This document shows, piece after piece, positions 55,575-64,000 of a stretch of DNA of 64,000 nucleotides. Position 1 is the first letter of the stretch. Each line of letters opens with the position of its first letter. The notes below the pieces were generated by a model. It was not told where the DNA came from. It saw nothing but the letters and a program-made list of their open reading frames with translations, and did no database searches. A program made the position numbers and the translations under genes. The DNA lies in the NCBI GenBank assembly GCA_905116865.2, contig CAJHNH020002577.1:1-64000 (forward strand). Reading direction: 5' to 3'. This DNA comes from Candidula unifasciata. Its lineage: Eukaryota > Mollusca > Gastropoda > Stylommatophora > Geomitridae.

Positions 55575-56150
55575 CAGGTGCAAAATCCGTACTTGAAGCA
55601 GTCCAGTCTGGGAAATTATCTGAGCTACGAACATTTCTGGCACATCTCGACTGTCAGCGTAGAGTCTCAATGCAATGGATACCGTCATATTGTGGAGTGT
55701 CTTCAAATTAGAAAGCTGATCAACTGGCAGAGGAGGGTGCGACAAAAGAGCAACCGGGTGTATTAGTTAAATATCACCAAAAAAAAAAAAAGATCAATAA
55801 CTCGATCAGGAAACCACCGACCCTAGCACAAAACGACCACTCTATTATAGACAGATAAGAACAAGTCACTATGGGGTGCCTATCAGGACACAACAATTAG
55901 GCAAGCACGTGTACACGACATTAAAGATAGGTCTATCAGCTGTGTGTTTATGTGAAAAGTTTCCCCAGACAGCGGAACACATACTTCAGAACTGAATCGA
56001 ATATAGCACATTCGGGCAAGTTTTCTGGTTAGAAAGAACAGTAGAAAGTCAACTCTATGGATTACTGAACGAACTAATATCGACAGTGACATTTTACGAG
56101 AGACAAAATGGCTGATATAAACAACTTATTTCAGGCAAACGAAAGAAGAA
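55575..56150 (+). mobile_element. RNase H-LINE 3' end (GAAGAA tail)
   Basis: MQWIPSYCGVSSN and KADQLAEEGATKEQPGV across one stop, QTAEHILQN knuckle near 55975, end CAGGCAAACGAAAGAAGAAA. Confidence 0.75.
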
Positions 56151-56759
56151 ATTCGTGTGCTGATAATTCTCCATGCCATGAGAAAAGACTGTCAGAAATA
56201 ACAAATATACTACTGATCCAGTCGTGACGTAGAAGTTTCGCCGTTTTGAAACTTTCTAATCTGCTAACACAGCTCCTGTACTAACAGGCATACACCGCAA
56301 AACTGGGCCTTCATTCGTCGATGAATTTATCTAATGTTTCTACCCCTTAACTGATTTAAAGAGAGAGAAAAAAAAAAAACTTTGGTACACGCCAAAGTGG
56401 GGTGGCCATCTTTAAAATGTCATTATGACATCAACGTGTTCGTCTGCACTGTAATGTTTTTGCTTAACACTCTTGGCATTCTTATCTGCAATACTGCTAG
56501 ATTATAAGACAATTGCATGCTTATTATAATTTATATCACCCTTTTAAGGTTTTCCTTGTAAAGTTCTTTTCTTATGGGTATTGCAGCTCTATGGTTTAGA
56601 TATTCTTGAAATGTTCCTAAAGGCAATCCTGGACTTTTCCCAGGGTTTCGATTCCCGCGTTGAGGGGAAGAGACCGTTTTCGTGGCTTTCAGAAAGTGGT
56701 ACGCGAGTTTAAATGTGGTAGAGATTGGGTTCTCACCCCATATGCATGGATAAATTAAT
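56151..56759. other. No recognisable gene or repeat
   Basis: Nothing I can assign. Confidence 0.45.
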
Positions 56760-57110
56760 CACGAAATCACATCACTGTACTCGGGACATTTCTACAAGTG
56801 CTCCGTCTCCTTTCCCAGTAGCAAGCAAATAGACACCATGATAATAGTACCAGTTGCAGCCTGATTAAAAGTCTGCCTATCCCCTCTCCCATGCCCCTCA
56901 GCGTTGAATAACTCCCAGAACCTCTACATTTCACCATAGAATTAGTCTTGCAATGCATTGATTCTCTGTCTGTTCATTGCACTGTCCATTTGATTCTAGA
57001 AATCCTTCGCAGCGTCCGCATTATTGTAAAGCAGTTTACTGCTCAGAGGGGCGGCAGCAGCCAATCTATCAGCCTGCCGAATATCCTGGACAGAAAATCG
57101 AAGATATATG
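56760..57110 (-). mobile_element. RNase H-LINE fragment
   Basis: CTCGGGACATTTCTACAAGT, CAGAGGGGCGGCAGCAGCCA; aligned with 6795-7030 and 28597-28905. Confidence 0.65.
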
Positions 57111-57236
57111 TGAGTGACGCTCAACCCCCCCAAGGACTGCACAACCAACAATAAAACACCCGGTAACACAAAGTGCCTTCAGGTCGCCGTTTAAAGTGCT
57201 GTTGGGGTTTTCTGCGGGTGAAAGTGGGACAAAAAG

Positions 57237-57485
57237 ATTTCCATAGTGGATGTCTGGTTAATGAGGTAGTGAAACTATCACGGTCTGCTGTAAATTAAGA
57301 TCCCGCACGGCTACATGAAGGTCTTGGGTTCAAATCCACATCGAAGCGCAGTTATTTATTTTTTCATCTATACATTCGACCCTGGCTCCCAGATCGACCC
57401 AGTTTCAATCGGGCACCCGTAGCTGATGTCCTGGAAAGTAATGGTTACAGGCGCGATGTTGCCCACCACATGACAAACAGACTAC
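57237..57485 (+). mobile_element. tRNA-SINE family 2
   Basis: GGTCTTGGGTTCAAATCC B box, TGGCTCCCAGATCGACCCAG, ACAGGCGCGATGTTGCCCAC; truncated by the GAA array. Confidence 0.75.
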
Positions 57486-57492
57486 TGACTTT

Positions 57493-57494
<2 letters not shown>

Positions 57495-57523
<29 letters not shown>

Positions 57524-57850
57524 AAGAAGAAGAAGAAGAAGAAGAAGAAGAAGGAAGAAGAATGAAGAAGAAGAAAGAAGGGAGAAGAAGAAAGAAGGAA
57601 GAAGAAGGGAGAAGAAGAAGAAGAAGAAGAAGACGAAGAAGAAGAAGAAGAAGAATGAAGAAGAAAAATGAAGAAGGAAGAAGAAGAAGAAAAAGAAGAA
57701 GAAGGGAGAAGAATGAAGAAGAAAGAAGAAGAAGAAAAAGAAGAAGGAAGAAGAAGAAGAGGAAGAAGAAGAAGATGAAGGAAGGAGAATAAGAAGAAAA
57801 AGAAGGAGTAAGAAAAATAATAATAATAATAAGAAGAAGAAGAAGGTGAT
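57495..57850. repeat. (GAA)n microsatellite, 350 bp
   Basis: GAAGAA with GGA and AAT variants; starts exactly at the end of the SINE. Confidence 0.95.
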
Positions 57851-58282
57851 GATGAGGATTACGATGTAAGTGTAGCCCAGAAACAACTCAGTTTATGTAG
57901 TTGTGTATTTCGTTCCGAATAAATGAAAACTGACGAATAAAGTTTCGTTGTGTAATAAAAGTTTAATAAATGCAAAGCAAACTGAAAAATTCATGAAGTA
58001 AAAAACAGTCTACATACAGACATAAATATGCCCATTAAATAGAAACTACCAGATTGAATGAACCACTAACGGATATATGACATATACACAAAACTGTCTA
58101 ATCTAACCCAGATTCAAACAAGGAATTCATTAGCACAATTTGAATAATTAAACATATTATTAATAAAATGTGTATGAAATGTATATTAAAATATTGTGCC
58201 TACAAAAACCACGCACTTAATCTAGCCACCCAGCTAATAACTGTTTAACAATCGAACTGGCCAACCACCTAACAAATCAATA
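57851..58282. other. No recognisable gene or repeat
   Basis: AT-rich. Confidence 0.45.
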
Positions 58283-58450
58283 ACCTGGGATTTTTTCAAC
58301 ATTGTTGCACACGTAAAAATCCCTTGGCGCTGAAGAAAAATTTTTGCAAATTTGGAGTTTGAAAATCACCCCAAGTATTTTGGTTACAGCCTTATGCATT
58401 GTGCCGGGACCCCATTGTGGGGGAACGCAAGAACAGACCCACTGCCAACA
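58283..58450 (+). mobile_element. Scraps of SINE family 1 and GAA-tailed repeat
   Basis: CTGGGATTTTTTCAACATTG to CCCCAAGTATTTTGGTTACA (family 1 body), then GGGACCCCATTGTGGGGGAA (head of the GAA-tailed repeat). Confidence 0.6.
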
Positions 58451-58494
58451 AACTAAATACTCATGTCAGCAGAAATTACCACCATTCTACGTGT

Positions 58495-58985
58495 ACAACA
58501 CCGAAGTTAATTAGGTACGAGGGGGCTTCAAACTGAAACTGTCAGTGTGTGAAAGAAATGACAGCGACCATGACCTTGTCTTGTAGCGTGTCAGTATTGT
58601 TGTTAAGGATGCCATGAGTGCAGACGGACACGGTTACGTCATTATGACAGTTTTTTTTTTAATGTCCAGAAACCATGAATTGTTACCCTTTGGCTAGGTA
58701 CTATGGATATTGCAACCCTTCGGCCTTGATTCCACGATAATAGATACCGTAAATCTGGGAGAAATGTGGCTTTTCTGCCTACCCCCGGGCGTGAACCCGG
58801 ACCACAAGGAGTTTGTCACCCGGTCGCCGCACAGTCAGGTTTAAGCAACTGAGCTAGAGAGCCGGGAAATTATTATGACAGTTCAAAGATGGCCACCCCA
58901 TTTCTGACATGCACCAAAGAGGAACAGAGTGTCAATATCCGGTTTTAAAAAAAATCATTCCACCTCGTTAAACCTATAGAAATTC
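58495..58985 (+). pseudogene. Mariner 5' fragment interrupted by a SINE
   Basis: TACGAGGGGGCTTCAAACTG looks like the terminal repeat. CATGCACCAAAGAGGAACAG at 58910 matches 9765-9790 of the other mariner. A SINE splits it. Confidence 0.65.
58652..58871 (-). mobile_element. tRNA-derived SINE (family 4) inside mariner
   Basis: Begins with a T run (its A tail), ends with the tRNA-like head ACTGAGCTAGAGAGCCGGG. The TSD ATTATGACAGT lies at 58641-58651 and 58872-58882. Confidence 0.9.
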
Positions 58986-59159
58986 ATCGGTCAGTGATAG
59001 TCCATTATGGTCATACCTTTGTCTTCAGAAAACTCTTTTTGATTTCAAGTATTTATGTCAGCGGAAATACTGTCGTTTTATTTCTGCAATATCGAATTCA
59101 AATATTTGTATTATCCGAGAAATTACCATTTTTTTTTTTTTACAATATAATTTATGTTG

Positions 59160-59190
59160 GAGCCACAGTAGCGTAATGGTTAGATCAATG
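59160..59190 (+). mobile_element. Possible SINE family 2 head scrap
   Basis: AGCCACAGTAGCGTAATGGT resembles a tRNA A-box region. Confidence 0.35.
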
Positions 59191-59294
59191 CTGGGGGTGG
59201 GCATAAGCTAAGCTATAGCTTGGGGCCTCATAAACTTCAGTGGTGTAAAAATTGTGGGGGTTACAGATTTTCTTGTAACATAATGCATTTTTGT

Positions 59295-59600
59295 TGGGGT
59301 CATTTAAAAGTATTAGACAACTGAAAGAGGCGGGAGCCCGAAGACAACTTATCACAGACATCAAAAAGAGACAGTCATTCATTTTTGATCATAAGATGAG
59401 AAGAGGGAAAATGGAACATGTTGTGAACACTGGAAAGATCCGTGGAAGGAGGGATAGAGGAAGACAATGAGAGAAGATTCTTGACAGTCTTGTTGGCATG
59501 GAGGTGTGTCAGTGCACGAACTGATACATGCGGCAGGAGATTGCAGATTGTGGAGAGGCATGATCACCCACGCCAGTCAGCAAGGCACCTGATGATTAGG
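59295..59600 (+). mobile_element. RTE LINE 3' end
   Basis: LKEAGARRQLITDIKKRQS and GKMEHVVNTGKIRGRRDRGR; GGCACCTGATGATTAGG tail. 5'-truncated. Confidence 0.85.
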
Positions 59601-59744
59601 TTGATACAATTTATGTGAGATATAATCTGAAACACAATATCTTTCCATTATCCTTGTATTAAAAAGGCGTTTATATTTTAACGTTTTCTGGGATTAGCTG
59701 GCATAGTTAAAATGGTTGGGGACCTCAGGGTCTTAAATAGGTTA

Positions 59745-59945
59745 GGGCCTCATCAAGGTTAAATCTGGTTATGGGCTAGAAGCTAGCCTGCCAGCCCAAA
59801 GGTCAAGAGCTCAAATCCGTATCTAGACAGATTTTTCCCTGCGTAAAATCTGTACCAAGTAATGCACTGGGAAGTGAAGGCGGTCGGCGTGGTTGACCCC
59901 TCCTCCCCCTTCCTGAGAGCAGACTGGCCTTTAAAATATCAAGAA
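59745..59945 (+). mobile_element. tRNA-SINE family 2
   Basis: GGTCAAGAGCTCAAATCC B-box region, GAAGTGAAGGCGGTCGGCGT, then a truncated end. Confidence 0.7.
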
Positions 59946-60152
59946 TTACTATTGCCATAATGAGTAATATCACATTCATGTACTTGTATCATTCAAAGAT
60001 ACTACTATCATTATGTATAATATTAGATCCATAGACTTATATGTCAGAGCTACTATTATCATAATGTGGAATGATAATACATGTACTTATTTCCTCTGGT
60101 AATATTACCTTCACAGTGTGGAATATTATTGTCGCTGTATCAGCCATAACTC

Positions 60153-60385
60153 ATCATCATCATGTAGCAGGTCCTTTAGAGAACGTCGCTCTCATCACAG
60201 TCTGCCTGAAAGAAAATCGGTCTCTCGCCAGTTCTTCCGCCTCATGCACTTTCACACTCAAGGAGTCACTTAAATCCTGTGCCCATCTTCGTGTCGGTCG
60301 GTCCCTGGCCCTCCTTCCTGGTACCATGCCTTCTGCTATAATTCTTTCAGCCATAACTACTACAACTATAATGCGTAGAGTCAAA
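60153..60385 (-). mobile_element. LINE 3' end with ATG tail
   Basis: On -: ERIIAEGMVPGRRARDRPTR, RWAQDLSDSLSVKVHEAEEL, VMRATFSKGPAT, then (ATG)n. Sister of 41225-41682. Confidence 0.85.
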
Positions 60386-60655
60386 ATTATCCTCTTATAT
60401 CAACAAATACTAGTGATATCATCACTTGTAACACAAAAATAAATACATTTATGTCAGCCAGAAATACTAGTACAGTACAATCTAGTTAAAACAAATTTCA
60501 AGACACCGACAAATCAAGAGTTCGTGTTAAAAATGTTTGCTTATAATGGCCCCCCAAAAAATATATTTGCTGCTAGAGTCCAAATTGTATTCATATTAAA
60601 TGAGTGAGTTCGTTTTAACGAGATTTTACTGTACAATAATTCAAGTAAGGCAAAT

Positions 60656-61336
60656 TCAGGTACTTGAATCTCCGGAAATACTTTCATCAGATGAGCCGCA
60701 GGAATCAAGTCCATTGGAGGCAGCCGCAGCAACAGCAGATACAACAACTGTCATGACCGAGGATCCATTCCGAGATACGGTATTTGATGTCAAAGCCGTA
60801 TTCAGGACATTTTTGATGAAGTCTCTATTTTGTGGATTCTTGATCACAGATTTCAGGAAAGCTACAGCATCAGATCTGAATTCCTCTAGCTCTTTCTGCA
60901 ACTCTCTGTTTCGCTTAATCAAGTTGCCAGTTTTCATAGCTACTTCCCAGAGTCCAGATTTCTGAAGTGCTTCTGCGGTTTTTCGGAATCTATGTTCTTT
61001 ATTGGGCATAACCTTGAAGCCAGACCGTGACGTATGGAAGGCTCCACTGTAATACCCATTTGTCTTGCTGCTGTTTTTGTTATCATCGTTGCATCCAAGA
61101 TCCAAGTTTGGCTTGATGTGGCTGTAACCCTGGCGGGATCTGGAATTCCAAGATTTAGCACTGATTTTCTGCGAAGGAGGTGGCATCGATAGAAGGTATT
61201 CCTGTCTGGAATGTTCTAGAGGGATTGGCATAGCATCGGGTGTGGGCGGTGGCAGGGGGACATAACCAGGAGCTGTTAGTTTACTTGTCCAAGGAGTCAA
61301 GCTGGCATAACTCTGTGCGAAGCTTTGATGGCTTAT
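60656..61336 (-). CDS. CIPC-like protein, last coding exon
   Basis: 226 codons ending in TGA at 60656-60658. The acceptor on - is TTTTTAG just above 61336; the exon opens ISHQSFAQSYASLTPWTSKL. A proline-rich stretch (PGYVPLPPPTPDAMPIPLEH) is followed by a conserved-looking block, KEHRFRKTAEALQKSGLWEV, then helix LIKRNRELQKELEEFRSDAV and FLKSVIKNPQNRDFIKNVL. That pattern resembles the C-terminal CIPC (CLOCK-interacting pacemaker) domain, a transcriptional repressor of CLOCK-BMAL1 in vertebrates. The C-terminus is serine-rich. The assignment rests on motif memory; another coiled-coil nuclear protein is possible. Confidence 0.7.
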   Translation of the reverse strand: MSHQSFAQSYASLTPWTSKLTAPGYVPLPPPTPDAMPIPLEHSRQEYLLSMPPPSQKISAKSWNSRSRQGYSHIKPNLDLGCNDDNKNSSKTNGYYSGAFHTSRSGFKVMPNKEHRFRKTAEALQKSGLWEVAMKTGNLIKRNRELQKELEEFRSDAVAFLKSVIKNPQNRDFIKNVLNTALTSNTVSRNGSSVMTVVVSAVAAAASNGLDSCGSSDESISGDSST

Positions 61337-61472
61337 CTAAAAACAGAAAAAGAAAAATCATTAAAACAAAGGCAACTCTTCAATTATTATTGTTTTAAAG
61401 TAAAGAAGCATGCACAAACATGTTTCTTATGTTAAGTAATAACACACTAGAGAAATCTTAACCGGTCAGTCC

Positions 61473-61765
61473 TCTTCTTTTTCTTCTTCTTCTTTTTCAC
61501 GTTCACCGGCTGTAAAGTCTGGCGGAAAATTCTGGTTGTTCATCCTCCTCTGGTCTTTAGTCTTGTTCCAGAATCTGAGTGCTGCATGCACATCCGTTTT
61601 AGAGATCTGACATTTTGTATGCAGACTGTTGGTTCCTTGCTTCTCATGCAAATGCACTCAGACTTTGAAGGAAACCCCCAGTTAGTCGACTCTTACTCTT
61701 GTTAGTGAGGCAGTGGGTCTATTCTTGTGTTTCCTCACAATAGGGCTCTGAAACCCACGGGAAAA
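61473..61765 (-). mobile_element. GAA-tailed short repeat in the CIPC-like intron
   Basis: TTCTTCTTCTTCTTTTTCAC, GTTCACCGGCTGTAAAGTCT to GGGCTCTGAAACCCACGGG. Nearly full length. Confidence 0.88.
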
Positions 61766-62077
61766 CCAACCTATCAATCATCATCCCTTCTATGAAGGTT
61801 AGCTAAAATGGATCTCTGACACTTTTTGTTACAACGATTGTACATTTTCTTTGCTATTACCAGTCAATGATCCTTAGCCGCACCTGACTGCAATTTACTG
61901 TTGGGTGGTGTGGATCTTAGTGGTGCCCCAATTATAACTTTTCTTGGAGGCTGAACCGGGTAACTGGGATTTGTCCTGTTGGTCTGATATTCAGATTTAG
62001 ATATGTAATCTAGGGGTATCAAACTATTAGACAGCAGTACAAGAAGTGTTTCTATGCTTCAGGTGTACTAGTCACAT

Positions 62078-62320
62078 AGCGTTAAACCTATAGTTTATGG
62101 ACCAATCGGCACTGGGTGGGGAATGCGACCAATCTCACGACGGCCGCCTTCACTTTCCAAGACCTTATCTGGTATCCATTTAAGGCTGGGTTGACCTAGA
62201 AGCCAGGATCATTTTTGGAGGAAAAAAAAAGGAAAAAAAGCCTTGCACCGTTTGGATTTGAACAAACGCTCTTCGGATCGGCAGGCGAATTCAAGCCGCT
62301 ACACCACGGCTGCTCCCTCT
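62078..62320 (-). mobile_element. tRNA-SINE family 2 in intron
   Basis: AAACCTATAGTTTATGGACC, CACGACGGCCGCCTTCACTT, reverse B box near 62250, head GAGCAGCCGTGGTGTAGCGG on -. Confidence 0.85.
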
Positions 62321-62324
62321 TGGC

Positions 62325-62545
62325 CCATAATAAAAGTAAAGGACCCTTTTCCACGCCTTTGGGTGCACTGAGCACATGGAGCAAGACCTATATTTTCATA
62401 GACCGATCGGCACTTGCCGGGTGATGGCTGGGAGTCAAGGTCATTATTGAAAAAAGTCCTGCTCCGTTAGGACACGAACCCAGGACCTTCCGATCTGCAG
62501 GCGGGCGTCTAGCCCCCAACGCCACAGCGACTCCTTCTTGGCTCA
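62325..62545 (-). mobile_element. tRNA-SINE family 2, adjacent second copy
   Basis: GACCCTTTTCCACGCCTTTG to GCGTCTAGCCCCCAACGCCA; inserted next to the previous copy in the same orientation with an internal deletion. Confidence 0.85.
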
Positions 62546-62629
62546 TAGTAGTTTGAGAAATTTGTTATAACCATATATTCTTACATATTCAAATTTATAT
62601 TAAAACGTGTATACAAGAAGAACACGTAC

Positions 62630-62823
62630 CGAAACATGTGTATCCACAGACACAAAATCCGAGACATGCTGATTTGGGTTTCCACTGCCTGATCCTTTCC
62701 TTTTAAGTGTGCTAGATGTATTTTCTGAAGAGGCTGGAGCAATACCTGTCACATCTGCCACAAGAGGAGGTCGGTCATTTCTGGTTATCAGCGGAGACAG
62801 CAGTGATTTACCAGAACCTGGCG
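62630..62823 (-). CDS. CIPC-like protein, penultimate coding exon
   Basis: 194 bp. On -, acceptor CATTTGCAG and donor GTACGT. After two bases of a split codon it reads PGSGKSLLSPLITRNDRPPL, then STLKRKGSGSGNPNQHVSDF and VDTHVS, and joins in phase 0 to ISHQSFAQ of the last exon. Low-complexity, Ser/Pro-rich, no domain. Upstream exons were not found up to 64000. Confidence 0.72.
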
Positions 62824-63184
62824 CTGCAAATGGAAAGATAATTATTTTTAATGGGGGAATTCATATTACTGGTGTCAGAATTAATTTAAAGCATAATTTT
62901 TTTCCCCTTCAGTATTACAAAAAGTTTACCAGAAGGTGTTTAAAAGGTTCATAACAACACATAGTATATGGTGGGATAAACCTTGTGAGTCATAGCCTAC
63001 GAATCGTGCTTAAAAAAAAAAAAAAAATCTTTTTTTTTTGGTAAACGATACTCCGGAATTCGGATACGCAAGTAGCTACTCCGCTGTGATTTAGTTTCTG
63101 CCTAAATTACATAACTATTGGTCCAACTGGGAACACACACACATATATATTTGTGTGTATGTGTAATTATATATGTATGTCTAT

Positions 63185-63480
63185 ATATGCGTTAGCACAG
63201 TCGATTGAAGACTCGTTTTCAAATCCAGCTGCGACTCGCTGCAGCCCACGGCCGGTGTTCGAAACCGGGCAGTTCCCGGGGTTCACCCAGCCTCTAGGAA
63301 ATTGGTACCAGAGGTAACACTCTGGGGTAAATGGAGGAACGTCGCTGTAGCTACGGAGTTGCGTGCGGATGGCGACACAGGCGGACAGTTTCTTATCAGC
63401 TGTCCGTACAGGTGGCAGAGCATTTATGGTTTTTAACCGTGTGTAATGACGCTGGTTCACATCTTCCGATTTTACCTTTA
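63185..63480 (+). mobile_element. tRNA-derived SINE, single copy
   Basis: GCGTTAGCACAGTCGATTGA A-box-like and GGCCGGTGTTCGAAACCGGG B box, body to TGACGCTGGTTCAC. Confidence 0.65.
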
Positions 63481-63744
63481 CCTTTATATACTGTATAGCA
63501 GTCCTTTCCCAACAACCCTCACTAGGTACTAGAGTACCGCTTCAAGCCACTAGCTTTTATGCAATTAACATTTCTTAGCTAACAGAATTGGCCCAAAGAA
63601 ATCAGACCATCATTATAACCGATGCTGCTCACAGTAGGTTAAATGTGGTCGATTTTTTGTTTCGTTTTTCATTAATGGATGGATGGATGCTGTAATTCCT
63701 GTGCTCACTGATGGATGCGAAAGCTGGAAAGTACGGTAGCTATA

Positions 63745-64000
63745 GATTTTAAAAAAAAAAAAAGAGTTTTAAGAACAAGAATACTAAATCTCCAGTGGAC
63801 CGATTTCCGTTCCAATACGCAAATAAGACAAGAGACCAAGCAAGATTATGTATCCAATTTTATAAGAAAGCTTCGCTGGAACTACATCGGCCATGCACTC
63901 AGAATGGATCAGACCAGACTCCCCCATCAAGCTCTCATATGGACACCAGAAGGGAAAGGAAAATGGAGAAGACCTAGAGAAACCCTGTGTCGAACCATCA
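63745..64000 (+). mobile_element. LINE C-terminal fragment running off the window
   Basis: Across frames: IRKLRWNYIGHALRMDQTRL and PHQALIWTPEGKGKWRRPRE then TLCRTI, the GRP-TWRRT block of LINEs; preceded by an A run. It continues past 64000. Confidence 0.75.

Noticed and set aside
57482..57886. Frames of poly-L/F and poly-K/R/E
   Set aside because: Translation of the GAA microsatellite on either strand.
61298..61300. Initiation of the CIPC-like protein at 61300
   Set aside because: The codon there is TTG; the frame continues upstream to a splice acceptor at 61337 and joins the exon at 62630-62823 in phase.

Overview
This is a stretch of animal nuclear genome, most likely from a gastropod mollusc. 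Genes are split by GT-AG introns, and three conserved metazoan genes are readable. The space between and inside them is packed with non-LTR retrotransposon fragments, tRNA-derived SINEs, foldback elements and long microsatellites. The TTAGGG-like motifs and the RTE, mariner and tRNA-SINE mix suit a lophotrochozoan. The mollusc call is inference; no species is claimed.

Host genes. (1) NDUFAF1 (complex I assembly factor, CIA30 domain): four coding exons on +, 19724-26428, complete at 300 aa. (2) GNPNAT1 (glucosamine-6-phosphate N-acetyltransferase): five coding exons on +, 36519-46409, about 186 aa, with only the first few residues uncertain. (3) The last two coding exons of a CLOCK-interacting pacemaker (CIPC)-like gene on -, 60656-62823, whose 5' part lies beyond 62823 and probably outside the window. 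The three are functionally unrelated (mitochondrial respiration, UDP-GlcNAc synthesis, circadian feedback).

Layout. 1-5100: one full-length but coding-dead RTE-type LINE with a perfect 14-bp target-site duplication (TSD), then a poly-C minisatellite. 5700-12100: RNase H-bearing LINE pieces, SINEs, a 20-bp minisatellite, a deleted mariner and TA tracts. 12388-15840: a large inverted-repeat element, a foldback element with telomere-like arms nested in an RTE fragment, and a 1.1-kb CTAT/CTGT array. 16095-17750: a second RTE copy carrying two nested insertions. 19700-28400: NDUFAF1 and its repeat-filled introns and 3' flank. 28600-36200: SINEs, LINE pieces, a U2 snRNA pseudogene and a second foldback copy. 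36500-46940: GNPNAT1 with its introns and a minisatellite in the 3' UTR region. 47000-60400: LINE and SINE debris, microsatellites, a SINE-derived 94-bp satellite and a SINE nested in mariner. 60656-62823: CIPC-like exons. 62830-64000: SINE and LINE fragments.

The most unusual feature is the foldback family at 13389-14380 and 33941-34789. The two copies share GGCT...AGCC ends, long inverted repeats, 8-bp TSDs, and arms of TTAGGG-like repeats around a conserved core. A second theme is a shared GAAGAAG 3' tail that links RNase H-LINE fragments to an abundant ~265-bp repeat and, through it, to a local satellite. Nested insertions can be dated relative to one another by their TSDs.
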